Source of the DNA: JALZOC01 sp031361295
GTDB lineage: Bacteria; Acidobacteriota; Vicinamibacteria; Vicinamibacterales; 2-12-FULL-66-21
Assembly (NCBI GenBank): GCA_031361295.1
Contig: JANMCN010000296.1
Coordinates: 1-24,280 of the forward strand
Length of the DNA: 24,280 bases
Direction of reading: 5' to 3'
Part shown: positions 1-7,964 of the stretch, one piece after another
Layout: each line of letters opens with the position of its first letter
How positions within the stretch are numbered: position 1 is the first letter of the stretch
Made by a program: the position numbers and the translations under genes
The notes under the pieces: generated by a model
What the model saw: the letters and a program-made list of their open reading frames with translations, nothing else
Told to the model about the DNA's origin: nothing
Database searches by the model: none

Positions 1-653
1 GCCTTGTCGATGTCGCGGGCCGAGGCGACGTTCTCCATCAACATGTAGAACGCCTCGTTCCCGATGCTGGCGTTCACGCGCGTCGTGATGAACCCGGGTG
101 ACTCCCGCACGAGCACCGTGTCCTTTCCCATCTGCCGGGCCACCGCCTCGATCGTGTCGAGAACCGCCGGCGCGCTGTGCAGCGCTTTGACGATTTCAAC
201 GAGCTTCATTTTGTGAACCGGATTGAAGAAGTGCATCCCGGCGACACGGGACGAGTCGCGCATCGATCCCGCCAGCTCGGTGATGCTCAGGGCTGACGTG
301 TTTGTCGCGATCGCGGCGGTCGCGGGTGCGAACCGCTCGGCCTCGGCGAGGAGTGCGAGCTTGACGTCGAGCTGTTCCGGCGCCGATTCGATAATCAGGT
401 CGCTCCCATCCACCGCGTCCGCCACGGAGGTCGTCGTCGAGAGCCTCGCACAGATCGCCTCACCGTCGGCGGGTGTGCACGTGCCGCGGTCAATCGCCGT
501 GGCGACGATCGCCTGAATCGCGGCGCGCGCGCGTGCGAGAGACGAGTCGGACACGTCGTAAAGGCGCGTGTCGAATCCGGAGGCCATCGCGGCGTGGGCG
601 ATGCCGTGGCCCATCGTGCCCGCTCCGAGTACGGTGATGCGCTGGACTCTCAT
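1..653 (-). CDS. 3-hydroxyacyl-CoA (3-hydroxybutyryl-CoA) dehydrogenase, partial
   Basis: NAD-dependent oxidation of an L-3-hydroxyacyl-CoA to the 3-ketoacyl-CoA, a beta-oxidation step. The start codon is ATG at 653 on the minus strand and the gene runs off the left edge, leaving about 217 residues of a family usually near 285. Residues 10-17 give the Rossmann motif GAGTMGHG. NTSALSIT, near residue 118, and HFFNPVHKMKLVEIV, near residue 140, are signatures of the family, including the catalytic His and the conserved NP. It follows the kynureninase-like gene by 25 bases on the same strand, so it is probably the last visible gene of the box operon. There it could oxidise 3-hydroxyadipyl-CoA (a PaaH-like role) or 3-hydroxybutyryl-CoA; the sequence alone does not decide. 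The family call is firm, the substrate is not. Confidence 0.93.
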   Translation of the reverse strand, partial: MRVQRITVLGAGTMGHGIAHAAMASGFDTRLYDVSDSSLARARAAIQAIVATAIDRGTCTPADGEAICARLSTTTSVADAVDGSDLIIESAPEQLDVKLALLAEAERFAPATAAIATNTSALSITELAGSMRDSSRVAGMHFFNPVHKMKLVEIVKALHSAPAVLDTIEAVARQMGKDTVLVRESPGFITTRVNASIGNEAFYMLMENVASARDIDK

Positions 654-678
654 CGTGCGATCCGGGCCCGTGCGACGG

Positions 679-1896
679 CTACCTGCGGAGAGCGGGACCC
701 TCGCCTTGCGGCACCAGCGAGCGGAGCACCTCCAGGGCGGCGGCGATCTCGTCCTCCGTGTTGTAGAAGTGCGGTGCCATCCGGACCCCCGCACCCGGCC
801 TGTAGTCCACGATCACATCGCGGCGAATCAGCTCGTTCGCGACGATGGCGGGATCCGGCACATCGATGATCACGGCGCCGCCACGTTCGTCGTCTCGATG
901 AGGCGTGTTGACGTTCCAGCCCGACGCGCGCGCCCCTTCCATCAGGAGTCGCGTCAGCCGGAGCGATTTCGCGCGGATGGCGTCCACGCCAATCTCGCCG
1001 ACGATCTCATAGCCGGCGCGGCAGGAATACAGAGCCGGAACATTTGGCGTGCCGCTCTGGAACCGCTCCGGCGGATCGGCGAAGGCCAGCGGCCCGGGGA
1101 CGAAATCGAACGGACGTGCGTGCGCGGCCCAGCCGGCGAGGCCCGGTTCCAGCAACCGCGCCAGATCGGGGCGCACGTAGAGATACCCCGCACCCGGACC
1201 GCCGCAGAGCCATTTCACTGAGCCGCCGACCGCGAAATCGACGCCGAGCTCCTCGAGATGCATCGGGAGGGTGCCGGCGGCCTGGTACACATCGAGGATG
1301 ACGTGCGCTCCCACCCGGTGCGCCTTCTCCACGATCGCGCGCGCGTTCTGCACGTACGAGCTCTTGAAAAGGACGAGCGATACGGGCACGAGCGCCGTCC
1401 TCTCATCGATGGCGTCGAGCAGGCGATCGAGGTTGGTGCGCACCATGTCGTCGGAGGCGACGTAGGCGATCTCCGCTCCGTAGCGCCGAAACCCCTCGAA
1501 CAGGTACATCGTGGACGGAAACTCGAGGTCGGTCATGACGATCCGGCGTCGCGTCCCGTCGTACGTGAAACACGACGCCACGACGCCCAGCGCCACGGTG
1601 ACGTTCTGGTGCATCGAGACCGTGCCGGGCGCCACGCCGAGGATCGGCGCGAGAAGGTCTCCCGTGGTGCGGCCGATTTCCCACCAGCCTTCGCTCCATG
1701 CCCGGACGCCTCGCGAGGACCACTCGTCGGCAAACGTCTGCAGGTGCCGCGCCGCACGCCGCGGCATGGCGCCGAGCGAGTGGCTCACCAGATAGGTACA
1801 GGTGTCGACGATGGGGAATTCCCTGCGCCACGCAAGAAGGGGATCGGGCACCTCGGAGATGTCCGGGCGCACATCGGGTGGCGGCGGCAGGATCAT
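679..1896 (-). CDS. Kynureninase-like PLP-dependent enzyme (aminotransferase class V fold)
   Basis: A 405-residue fold-type I PLP enzyme. DVYQAAG (202-208) supplies the Asp that pairs with the pyridine nitrogen, and GSVKWLCGGPGAGYLY (225-240) carries the Schiff-base lysine, K228. The SHSLGAMP stretch near residue 38 resembles the NSLGLQP region of kynureninases. Kynureninase cleaves kynurenine or 3-hydroxykynurenine to (hydroxy)anthranilate and alanine. Related class V enzymes include desulfurases and isopenicillin N epimerase, so the exact reaction is uncertain. It lies 19 bases after the aldehyde dehydrogenase and 25 before the hydroxyacyl-CoA dehydrogenase, in one run with boxB and boxC. 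That context suggests a link between an aromatic amine (anthranilate) and CoA-dependent ring cleavage. No Shine-Dalgarno sequence is visible before the ATG. Confidence 0.8.
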   Translation of the reverse strand: MILPPPPDVRPDISEVPDPLLAWRREFPIVDTCTYLVSHSLGAMPRRAARHLQTFADEWSSRGVRAWSEGWWEIGRTTGDLLAPILGVAPGTVSMHQNVTVALGVVASCFTYDGTRRRIVMTDLEFPSTMYLFEGFRRYGAEIAYVASDDMVRTNLDRLLDAIDERTALVPVSLVLFKSSYVQNARAIVEKAHRVGAHVILDVYQAAGTLPMHLEELGVDFAVGGSVKWLCGGPGAGYLYVRPDLARLLEPGLAGWAAHARPFDFVPGPLAFADPPERFQSGTPNVPALYSCRAGYEIVGEIGVDAIRAKSLRLTRLLMEGARASGWNVNTPHRDDERGGAVIIDVPDPAIVANELIRRDVIVDYRPGAGVRMAPHFYNTEDEIAAALEVLRSLVPQGEGPALRR

Positions 1897-1915
1897 GCGC
1901 GCGGGTGGATGGCGA

Positions 1916-3358
1916 TCACGCGTTCAAATCGACCCAGACGGTCTTGACCTGGGTGTAATGCTCGAGCGCATGCGCGCTCATCTCGCGGCCGAATCCGCTC
2001 TGCTTGTACCCGCCGAACGGCGCCGCCGTGTCGTACACGTTATAGGTGTTGATCCAGACGGTCCCGGCCTGGAGCTTCCGGGCCACATAGTGCGCCTTCT
2101 TGATGTCCCGCGTCCAGACGCCCGCCGCGAGCCCGTACGGGCTGTCGTTCGCGCGCGCAATCGCCTCGTCGACGTCAGCGAACTCAATCGCGGCCAGCAC
2201 GGGTCCGAAGATTTCCTCGCGCGAGATCGTCATGGACGGCAGCACGTCGGCGAACACCGTGGGCTGCACGAAGAATCCCTTGCCCGTCCCGATGTCGGCC
2301 CGCTCGCCCCCCGCGACGAGCGTGGCGCCTTCCTGCTTCCCGGACTCTATGTACCGCAGCACGGTCTCCATCTGCTTGCGAGACGACAGCGCACCAAAGC
2401 GGGTCTTCGGGTCGAGTGGGTCTCCCGGCACGATCTTCCTCGCGCGCGCGGCGAGCCTGTCGATGAACTCCGCCTTGATCGTCCGATCGACGAGCAGCCG
2501 CGATCCCGCGGCGCAGACTTCCCCTTTGCCGTAGAAGATGCCCACGGTCGCCCCGCGCACCGCCGCGTCCATATCGGCGTCCGCAAGGACGATGTTCGGA
2601 GACTTGCCCCCGAGCTCGAGTGTGATTCTCTTCAGCGTCGCCGCGGCGCCCCGCATGATCCCCCTGCCGGTCGACGTGTCGCCGGTGAACGCGATCTTGT
2701 CGATCCCGGGATGCTCCACGATCGCCTGGCCCAGGCTGGCCCCGGGGCCGGTGAGTACGTTCAGGACGCCCGGCGGCAATCCGATCTCGACGGCGATTTC
2801 GCCGAGCGCGAGCGCCGTCAGGGGAGTCTGGCTCGCGGGCTTCAGGATGACCGTGTTGCCGCACGCGAGCGCCGGCGCCACCTTCCACGCCGCCAGCAGC
2901 AAAGGAAAGTTCCACGGGACGATTGCCGCCACCACGCCGATGGGCTCGCGGAGCGTGTAGGTCAGGTGGTTTCCCTTGACGGGAATCGTTTCCCCCATCA
3001 GCTTGTCGGACCACCCGCCGTAGTACTCGAAGCATTCCGCCGCCGCCGGAATCTCGATGTGCCGCGACTCGGAGATCGGTTTCCCGTTGTGGAGGGTCTC
3101 GAGCCGCGCGATCTCGTCCGCGCGCTCGATCAGCTGCTCCCCGAGCCTCCGCACGAGCCGACCGCGCTCGCGCGCCGACAATGCGGCCCAGGGCCCCGCC
3201 AGCGCAGCTCTGGCGGCATGGACCGCGGAGTCGAGGTCCTCCACTCCCGCGCAGGCCACGGACGTGACGATCTCCTCCGTCGCCGGATTGACGACCTCCA
3301 TCGTCCGCCGCGATGCCGCCTCGCGCCACTCGTTGTCGATCAGCAGTTTGTTCAGCAT
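1916..3358 (-). CDS. NAD(P)-dependent aldehyde dehydrogenase (ALDH superfamily)
   Basis: A full-length 480-residue ALDH that oxidises an aldehyde to the acid. Visible catalytic elements are PWNF with N150, LKPA with K173, LELGGKSPN with the general base E248, and GEVCAAGSR with the nucleophile C282. The C-terminal NTYNVYDTAAPFGGYKQSG block is typical of the betaine-aldehyde, phenylacetaldehyde and hydroxymuconic-semialdehyde type enzymes. It lies between boxB and the kynureninase-like gene on the same strand. In the box pathway ring opening yields 3,4-dehydroadipyl-CoA semialdehyde, normally oxidised by BoxD. This protein is shorter than usual BoxD and looks like the general ALDH class, so it may replace BoxD or act on another semialdehyde; that is inference. 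Gaps are 146 bases upstream, holding a double hairpin, and 19 downstream. Confidence 0.9.
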   Translation of the reverse strand: MLNKLLIDNEWREAASRRTMEVVNPATEEIVTSVACAGVEDLDSAVHAARAALAGPWAALSARERGRLVRRLGEQLIERADEIARLETLHNGKPISESRHIEIPAAAECFEYYGGWSDKLMGETIPVKGNHLTYTLREPIGVVAAIVPWNFPLLLAAWKVAPALACGNTVILKPASQTPLTALALGEIAVEIGLPPGVLNVLTGPGASLGQAIVEHPGIDKIAFTGDTSTGRGIMRGAAATLKRITLELGGKSPNIVLADADMDAAVRGATVGIFYGKGEVCAAGSRLLVDRTIKAEFIDRLAARARKIVPGDPLDPKTRFGALSSRKQMETVLRYIESGKQEGATLVAGGERADIGTGKGFFVQPTVFADVLPSMTISREEIFGPVLAAIEFADVDEAIARANDSPYGLAAGVWTRDIKKAHYVARKLQAGTVWINTYNVYDTAAPFGGYKQSGFGREMSAHALEHYTQVKTVWVDLNA

Positions 3359-3393
3359 CTGTGAGAGCCGCCAGACCTCGGAGCGCGCACCGT

Positions 3394-3448
3394 CCGTAGC
3401 GCGCAGCGTTAGCTGCGCGGATGGCGGGGCGGAAGCCCCGCCCCACGT
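3394..3448. repeat. REP-like double-hairpin intergenic element, copy 1
   Basis: Two perfect hairpins lie in tandem between boxB and the aldehyde dehydrogenase gene. The first has arms 3400-3407 and 3412-3419 (8 bp) around a GTTA loop. The second has arms 3423-3430 and 3435-3442 (8 bp, GGCGGGGC) around a GGAA loop. The first hairpin plus the following GATGGC recurs at 8893-8920. On a transcript this could stall polymerase or protect mRNA ends, but no U-tract follows. Its repeated form points to a dispersed element rather than a dedicated terminator. Confidence 0.6.
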
Positions 3449-3504
3449 ACCGCGCGCGACGGCAGGCTCAGCGCCGCCTTTGTATCCGGCCCACCCCTAC
3501 GCAC

Positions 3505-4923
3505 CTACGCTTCCGTCCGGACGTACTCGAAGTCGATCGGCTGGCGGTTGATGCCGCGGATCGGAGGTGCGATGTAGTTGGCGAACTTGCCGGGCTCATA
3601 GACGGGCGTCGCCATGATGCTCAGCAGGTACTCCCGGTCCGAAGGGGCCGGCAGCCATTCTGTCTTACGGCGCACCCACTCCGCCTCGGACTGCGGCACG
3701 CCCGTCGGATCGAAGTGCATGGACGAGAACATGCCGATGCCACGATTGAACTTGCGGTCCGGCAGACGCAGGCGGTCGGACATGCCGTGGCGTTCGAAAA
3801 TCTTGTTCCACCGCTGCACGCCTGCCTCGCAGTCGCCGACATACCAGTCGCGGAGGACTTCATTCATCGCGGTCCGCATCGGGATCGCCTTCCGCGCAAG
3901 CCTGCCGCTGTCGGGCACCTCGAGCTCGTAATACGCTTCGGTCACGTGATGATCGCTCCACTTCTCTTCCTGCGCCCGGCCCTTGAGCCCGTTGCCGAAA
4001 TACGAGGCGGCGTTGGTCGAGATTTCGTTCCCGTGCAGGTCCAGGCTCAGGCTGAACCACAGGTTGATGAACTTCTGTATCGTGGGCAGGTCGATCCCGC
4101 CGAGTCTGCGGACATCTTCGGAATAGCCGGCGTTCGCGAGCAGCTGGCACGTGCGCTCGACGATGCGGGCGATCCCGGTCTCGCCGACGAACATGTGGTG
4201 CGCTTCTTCGGTCAGCATGAACCGGGTCGTCCGCGAGAGCGGGTCGAGCGAGCTCTCCGACAGCGACAGCAGCTGGGACTTGCCGTCGCGATCGGTGAAC
4301 ATCGTGAACATGAAGAAGTCGAGCCAGTTCTCGATCGGCTCGTTGAACGCGTCGAGGATGCGAGGCTTGTCACGATTGCCGCTCTGGCGCGCGAGCAGCT
4401 CTTCGGCTTCGTCGCGGCCGTCGCGCCCGAAGTACGAGTGCAGCAGGTAGACCATCGCCCAGAGATGGCGCCCTTCCTCGACGTTCACCTGGAACAGGTT
4501 GCGCAGGTCGTACATGCTCGGACAGCGCTGGCCCAGCCAGCGCTGCTGCTCGACACTGGCCGGTTCCGTGTCACCCTGCGTGACGATCAAGCGCCGCAGC
4601 TGGTTGCGGAACTCCCCCGGGACCTCCTGCCACACGGGCTGGCCGAGAAAGTCCCCGAATCCGATGCGCCGGTCGTGGACGGGATCCGCAAGGAAAATGC
4701 CCCAGCGATACTCCGGCAGCTTCACGTATTCGAAGTGCGCCCACCCCGACGGATCGACGCTCACCGCCGTCCGCACGTACACCTGGTGATAATCCTGGAA
4801 CCCCTGCGGCCCCATGTCCTTCCACCACTGGATGTACTGCGGCTGCCAATGCTCGAGCGCGCGCTGCAGCCGTTTGTTGCCGGACAGCCCGACGTTGTTG
4901 GGGATCTTCTCGGCTGAGATCAT
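3505..4923 (-). CDS. boxB: Benzoyl-CoA 2,3-epoxidase, oxygenase subunit BoxB
   Basis: The diiron monooxygenase component of the aerobic box pathway, adding one oxygen atom to the ring of benzoyl-CoA to give the 2,3-epoxide; electrons come from the reductase BoxA. The protein is 472 residues, matching the family. Iron-ligand motifs are visible as VEEGRH (148-153) and LTEEAHHM (237-244), each an acidic residue followed two positions later by His. Further recognisable blocks are the N-terminal IPNNVGLS and the region around FINLWFSLSLDLHG. It follows boxC by about 134 bases on the same strand; a lone 5-bp inverted repeat (5015-5027) is the only structure seen in that gap. boxA is not in the window and may lie beyond the left edge or elsewhere. 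Substrate could be a substituted benzoyl-CoA, given the kynureninase-like neighbour. Confidence 0.95.
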   Translation of the reverse strand: MISAEKIPNNVGLSGNKRLQRALEHWQPQYIQWWKDMGPQGFQDYHQVYVRTAVSVDPSGWAHFEYVKLPEYRWGIFLADPVHDRRIGFGDFLGQPVWQEVPGEFRNQLRRLIVTQGDTEPASVEQQRWLGQRCPSMYDLRNLFQVNVEEGRHLWAMVYLLHSYFGRDGRDEAEELLARQSGNRDKPRILDAFNEPIENWLDFFMFTMFTDRDGKSQLLSLSESSLDPLSRTTRFMLTEEAHHMFVGETGIARIVERTCQLLANAGYSEDVRRLGGIDLPTIQKFINLWFSLSLDLHGNEISTNAASYFGNGLKGRAQEEKWSDHHVTEAYYELEVPDSGRLARKAIPMRTAMNEVLRDWYVGDCEAGVQRWNKIFERHGMSDRLRLPDRKFNRGIGMFSSMHFDPTGVPQSEAEWVRRKTEWLPAPSDREYLLSIMATPVYEPGKFANYIAPPIRGINRQPIDFEYVRTEA

Positions 4924-5057
4924 CGTGGGCCTCGCTCCAACGGTTCCGGCTGACAGCTACCGGCGACCCGTCTCTCCTCGACTGAACGCACTCCACCACA
5001 GCCGCGCCTTCAGCCCAGCACTGCTGGACGCCGGAAGCCGGGACTGGCAGCCCCTGC

Positions 5058-6716
5058 TCATGTCCGCCTGAAATCGAACTCGGGACGCCCCTGTGACCCA
5101 TAGGCCGTCAGGGCGCCCTTGTCGCCAACAGCGTTCGGCCGCTGGAAAATCCAGTTCTGCCACGCCGTCAGCCGTCCGAAGATCTTGGTCTCCATCGTTT
5201 CCGGGCCGGCAAACCTCAAGTTGGCCTCCATCCCGGTCAGGGCATCGGGTGAAAACGCCGCGCGGCTCTCGATCGCCAGCCTCACCTCGTCGTCCCAGTC
5301 GAGCTCGTCAGGCGCAAACGTCACGAGACCCGCATCGGCCGCCGCCTGAGCGTCGAAGGGATCCCGCTCCTCGAGCAGTGCCGCGACGCGATCCGGCTCT
5401 CCAAGAAATCTCGACTGCAGCCGGGTGAGCCCGTTGCCCATGATGAGCGGGCCCGCGTTCATCCCCGAGAGCGCGACGCTGTTCGTGCGATCCGGATCGT
5501 CGAGCATGTACGCCCGGTCGCACGCGAGCACCAGTTCGAATAGCGTGCCCGCAAAGCAGTTGCCCGGTTCGACGATCGCGAAGAAGGTGCGCGACGTCAG
5601 ATCCATACGCTTGAGCGTCCGCTTGATGAAATGAATGATCTCGCGGACGATCCAGTGATCCGCGTGCGCGACCAGGGCCTCGTCCACGGCGAGCACGTTC
5701 GCCGCGGATCCTTCCGTCTTCACGACGATCGTGCCGATCAGCGGCTCGTCGACGCGCAAACGCAGCAGCGCATCGTCGAGCTCCCGGAACGCCCGCAACG
5801 GCCAGAAGCGGTCCCCCGCCGCAAGAATGGCCGCCGGTGCTGACGGCTCGCCGGTCTCCGGCCCGCGGATGGTGAGCGTCCCGACGCGCTTCTCGCGATC
5901 GAGGTCGACCGTGACGGTCGAATAACGGACGGCGCTGCTGCTCACATGCGGGCCGAGCGGCCCCAGCCGGATTCCGGGGCCGTCAGCGGGCCGATCCGAC
6001 GACTCGGCGAGCAGACGCGCGCGCGCGGCCACGCGTTCCTTGAACTGGCTCGTGGGATGGACCGCATCGACCAGCCGCCACTCCACGGCGCGCCTGCCCT
6101 TGATGCCCTCGGCGACCGTGGCGAACACGTCCGCGAGGTCACGCCGCACCATCCGCTTGTCCACCACCCGGGTGAGCCCGCCGGTGCCCGGCAGCACACC
6201 GAGAAGCGGCGTCTCCGGAAGGCTCACCGCCGAGTTCCCGTCGTCCACGAGGATGATTTCGTCGCAGGCGAGGGCGAGCTCGTATCCGCCGCCGGCGCAG
6301 ATGCCGTTGAGCGCCGCGAGGAACTTGAGGCCGGAGTGCTGGCTGGCATCCTCGATCGCCAGTCGCGTTTCGTTCGTGTACTTGCAGAAATTCACTTTCC
6401 AGGCGTGCGTCGAGCCGCGCAGCATGAAGATGTTCGCGCCCGCGCAGAAGACGCGCTCCTTCAGGCTGGTGATGACGACGGCATGGACTTCCGGGTGCTC
6501 GAAACGGAGGCGCTGCAGCGCATCGGCGAGCTCGATGTCGACCCCCAGATCGTAGGAATTCAGTTTGAGGCGGTAGTCAGGAGAGAGACCCGCGTCCTCC
6601 TGGACATCCATCGAGAGGGTCGCGATCGCGGCGTCGAACGTCAGCTTCCAGTGGCGGTAGCGGTCCGGCGAGGTCTCGAACGAGACGTCCGGGTCATGAC
6701 GGGAGACGGTATCCAC
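5058..6716 (-). CDS. boxC: 2,3-epoxybenzoyl-CoA dihydrolase BoxC
   Basis: Opens and hydrolyses 2,3-epoxybenzoyl-CoA to 3,4-dehydroadipyl-CoA semialdehyde and formate. It is a long crotonase-type protein: an N-terminal enoyl-CoA hydratase-like domain with KLNSYDLGVDIELADALQR, FCAGANIFML and NGICAGGGYELALACDEI, followed by a second, diverged crotonase-like half containing GNCFAGTLFELVLACDRAYM. The frame is open back to a TTG at 6752 (564 residues). I prefer the GTG at 6716 (552 residues) because it lies 6 nt after a possible TACGCT -10 element, the spacing seen at other genes here, and because BoxC proteins usually begin shortly before the conserved YxHWKL block. It heads the visible minus-strand box operon. 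Identity is secure; the start is a choice. Confidence 0.94.
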   Translation of the reverse strand: MDTVSRHDPDVSFETSPDRYRHWKLTFDAAIATLSMDVQEDAGLSPDYRLKLNSYDLGVDIELADALQRLRFEHPEVHAVVITSLKERVFCAGANIFMLRGSTHAWKVNFCKYTNETRLAIEDASQHSGLKFLAALNGICAGGGYELALACDEIILVDDGNSAVSLPETPLLGVLPGTGGLTRVVDKRMVRRDLADVFATVAEGIKGRRAVEWRLVDAVHPTSQFKERVAARARLLAESSDRPADGPGIRLGPLGPHVSSSAVRYSTVTVDLDREKRVGTLTIRGPETGEPSAPAAILAAGDRFWPLRAFRELDDALLRLRVDEPLIGTIVVKTEGSAANVLAVDEALVAHADHWIVREIIHFIKRTLKRMDLTSRTFFAIVEPGNCFAGTLFELVLACDRAYMLDDPDRTNSVALSGMNAGPLIMGNGLTRLQSRFLGEPDRVAALLEERDPFDAQAAADAGLVTFAPDELDWDDEVRLAIESRAAFSPDALTGMEANLRFAGPETMETKIFGRLTAWQNWIFQRPNAVGDKGALTAYGSQGRPEFDFRRT

Positions 6717-6722
6717 GTCGCA

Positions 6723-6728
6723 AGCGTA
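6723..6728 (-). promoter_or_regulatory. Possible -10 element for leaderless boxC
   Basis: TACGCT reads on the minus strand 6 nt before the GTG at 6716. A weak TTGCAC lies 18 nt further upstream (6747-6752). It keeps only the T, A and final T of a -10 hexamer, so the call rests mainly on the identical spacing at other genes in the window. Confidence 0.3.
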
Positions 6729-6810
6729 CGCCTCGGAGAGGCCTGCGTGCAACTGGGACCGTGGTGGCTGACCGGTGCACCGCTCGACGCGTCACACCGG
6801 GCCGGCGATC

Positions 6811-7029
6811 TCAGTATTCGTCTTCGTTGCCCCACCAGGTGTCGGTCGTGGACGAGGTCGCGGGATTGGAGCGCGACGACCACGGGGCCGAGGGCACGGA
6901 CAGGCGATGCTGGATCTGGGCGCGCAGCCAGCCGAGCGCGTCCGGCTCAGCGGCCCGGAGCGCCTTCCAGTCCAACTCCGGCAGCACGAGAGTCAGCGTA
7001 CGAGTCGCGTTGGCGTCAGCGTCGATCAT
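6811..7029 (-). CDS. Small protein of unknown function, 72 aa
   Basis: I do not recognise a family. The product has an N-terminal stretch TRTLTLVLPELDWKALR, a middle WLRAQIQHRLSV that could form a helix, a Ser/Thr-rich segment, and a short acidic aromatic tail WWGNEDEY. There is no signal peptide or membrane segment. I accept it as a real gene because a near-consensus promoter, ATGACA-N17-TATCAT, ends exactly 6 nt before its ATG, the leaderless arrangement seen at UPF0173, folE and the exported-protein gene. It lies directly upstream of boxC (stop 94 bases before the boxC GTG) on the same strand, so readthrough into the box operon is possible. Function cannot be inferred. Confidence 0.6.
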   Translation of the reverse strand: MIDADANATRTLTLVLPELDWKALRAAEPDALGWLRAQIQHRLSVPSAPWSSRSNPATSSTTDTWWGNEDEY

Positions 7030-7035
7030 GCGCTA

Positions 7036-7064
7036 ATGATATGAAGCCCGGCTGCGGGTGTCAT
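7036..7064 (-). promoter_or_regulatory. Sigma-70-type promoter of the 72-aa gene (leaderless)
   Basis: Reading the minus strand, a -35 box ATGACA (7064-7059, five of six matches to TTGACA) is followed by a 17-nt spacer, a -10 box TATCAT (7041-7036), six bases, and the ATG at 7029. The expected transcription start coincides with the start codon. This is the best complete promoter in the window. Confidence 0.7.
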
Positions 7065-7173
7065 GCAGAACTTTCAGATGCAATCAATGCGGCCGCGAGA
7101 TGGCGGGCGCCATGTCGCACGCGCATGACATGCATCAGGGAAATGGATGCGACCAGCCTCGCGTCTGCCCGTC

Positions 7174-7884
7174 CTATTCGGACGTCTGCCCCGGCGCGAG
7201 CACGAGCGTCTCGATGCCGGGATCGAGGAAGGCCTCGAGCTTCTCGGGCGTGCCCGTGAGCACCGGGAATGTGCCGTAATGCATCGGGACGACCTGCCGC
7301 AGGCCCAGCATGCTGGCGGCGCGCGCGGCTCCCTCGGGCCCCATCGTGAAGTGGTCGCCTATTGGCAGGAACCCGATGCTGGGCGCGTGCATCTCGGCGA
7401 TGAGCCGCATGTCTCCGAACACGGCCGTGTCGCCGGCGAAGTAGAAGGCCTCCTTGTCTTCCGTGCGAACCACGAACCCCACGGGCTCGCCGAGATACAC
7501 CGTCGTATCGTTCTCGACGACACTGCTCGTGTGGACGGCGGGGACCATGCTGATCTCGAGGCCGGCGATTGTCACCGTGCCCCCGATCCCCATGCCATGA
7601 ACGTTCTGGAGTCCCTTCCTTTCGCACCAGAGCGCCAGTTCGTAGACCGCGATGATCGGCGCTCCGGTCGAGCGGGACACCGCGACGACATCACCCGCGT
7701 GATCGGAGTGCCCATGAGACAGGAGGATCAGATCGGCGTGTGCAATCCGCTTCATGTCCGGAGGACACATCGGATTCTGCTCCAGCCACGGGTCCGTGAC
7801 GATCTTCCTGCCCCCGGGTGTGGTGATGACGAATGTCGAGTGCCCGTACCAGGTGAACGACAGACGTCCTGATTGCGCAGCCAT
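7174..7884 (-). CDS. UPF0173-family metallo-beta-lactamase-fold hydrolase
   Basis: A 236-residue cytoplasmic metal-dependent hydrolase of the UPF0173 type. The N-terminal TWYGHSTFVI begins the metallo-beta-lactamase fold, and HGHSDH (57-62) is the HxHxDH metal-binding motif. VHTSS, FYFAGDTAVFGDM and PMHYGTFP supply later His and Asp ligands. Length fits the family, for which no specific physiological substrate is well established. The gene is divergent from lipA across 80 bases. Its ATG lies 6 nt after TAGAAT, predicting a leaderless mRNA. The 144 bases downstream to the 72-aa gene hold that gene's promoter and nothing else I can support. Confidence 0.92.
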   Translation of the reverse strand: MAAQSGRLSFTWYGHSTFVITTPGGRKIVTDPWLEQNPMCPPDMKRIAHADLILLSHGHSDHAGDVVAVSRSTGAPIIAVYELALWCERKGLQNVHGMGIGGTVTIAGLEISMVPAVHTSSVVENDTTVYLGEPVGFVVRTEDKEAFYFAGDTAVFGDMRLIAEMHAPSIGFLPIGDHFTMGPEGAARAASMLGLRQVVPMHYGTFPVLTGTPEKLEAFLDPGIETLVLAPGQTSE

Positions 7885-7890
7885 GACCCG

Positions 7891-7920
7891 ATTCTACCGG
7901 GGCATCCTCCGCGCGCCCAA
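7891..7920 (-). promoter_or_regulatory. Promoter of the UPF0173 hydrolase gene (leaderless)
   Basis: On the minus strand TTGGGC (7920-7915), an 18-nt spacer, TAGAAT (7896-7891), six bases, then the ATG at 7884. The predicted start point is the first base of the start codon. Confidence 0.55.
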
Positions 7921-7948
7921 GCCACGGCCGGGCTTCGCGCCGGCAGGC

Positions 7949-7954
7949 TATAAT
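7949..7954 (+). promoter_or_regulatory. Consensus -10 element of lipA
   Basis: A perfect TATAAT ends 10 nt before the lipA ATG at 7965, so any leader would be only about 3-5 nt, too short for a Shine-Dalgarno sequence. No good -35 box is visible at 16-18 nt. Confidence 0.6.
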
Positions 7955-7964
7955 TGACCCATCG

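Noticed and set aside
1802..3364. A 520-codon plus-strand open frame over the aldehyde dehydrogenase gene
   Set aside because: Antisense shadow of a full ALDH with all catalytic residues; no recognisable domain in the translation.
4145..4159. TGGCACG resembling a second sigma-54 -24 box
   Set aside because: It is inside boxB and the dinucleotide 10 nt after GG is not GC.
3421..4917. A 498-codon plus-strand open frame over boxB
   Set aside because: Antisense shadow; boxB has family-wide motifs on the other strand.
5015..5027. CCAGC/GCTGG inverted repeat between boxC and boxB
   Set aside because: A 5-bp stem in GC-rich DNA is expected by chance.
7111..7132. CATGTC/GACATG inverted repeat between UPF0173 and the 72-aa gene
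   Set aside because: Only 6 bp with a 10-base loop, no T-run and no second copy seen; not enough to name a terminator or operator.
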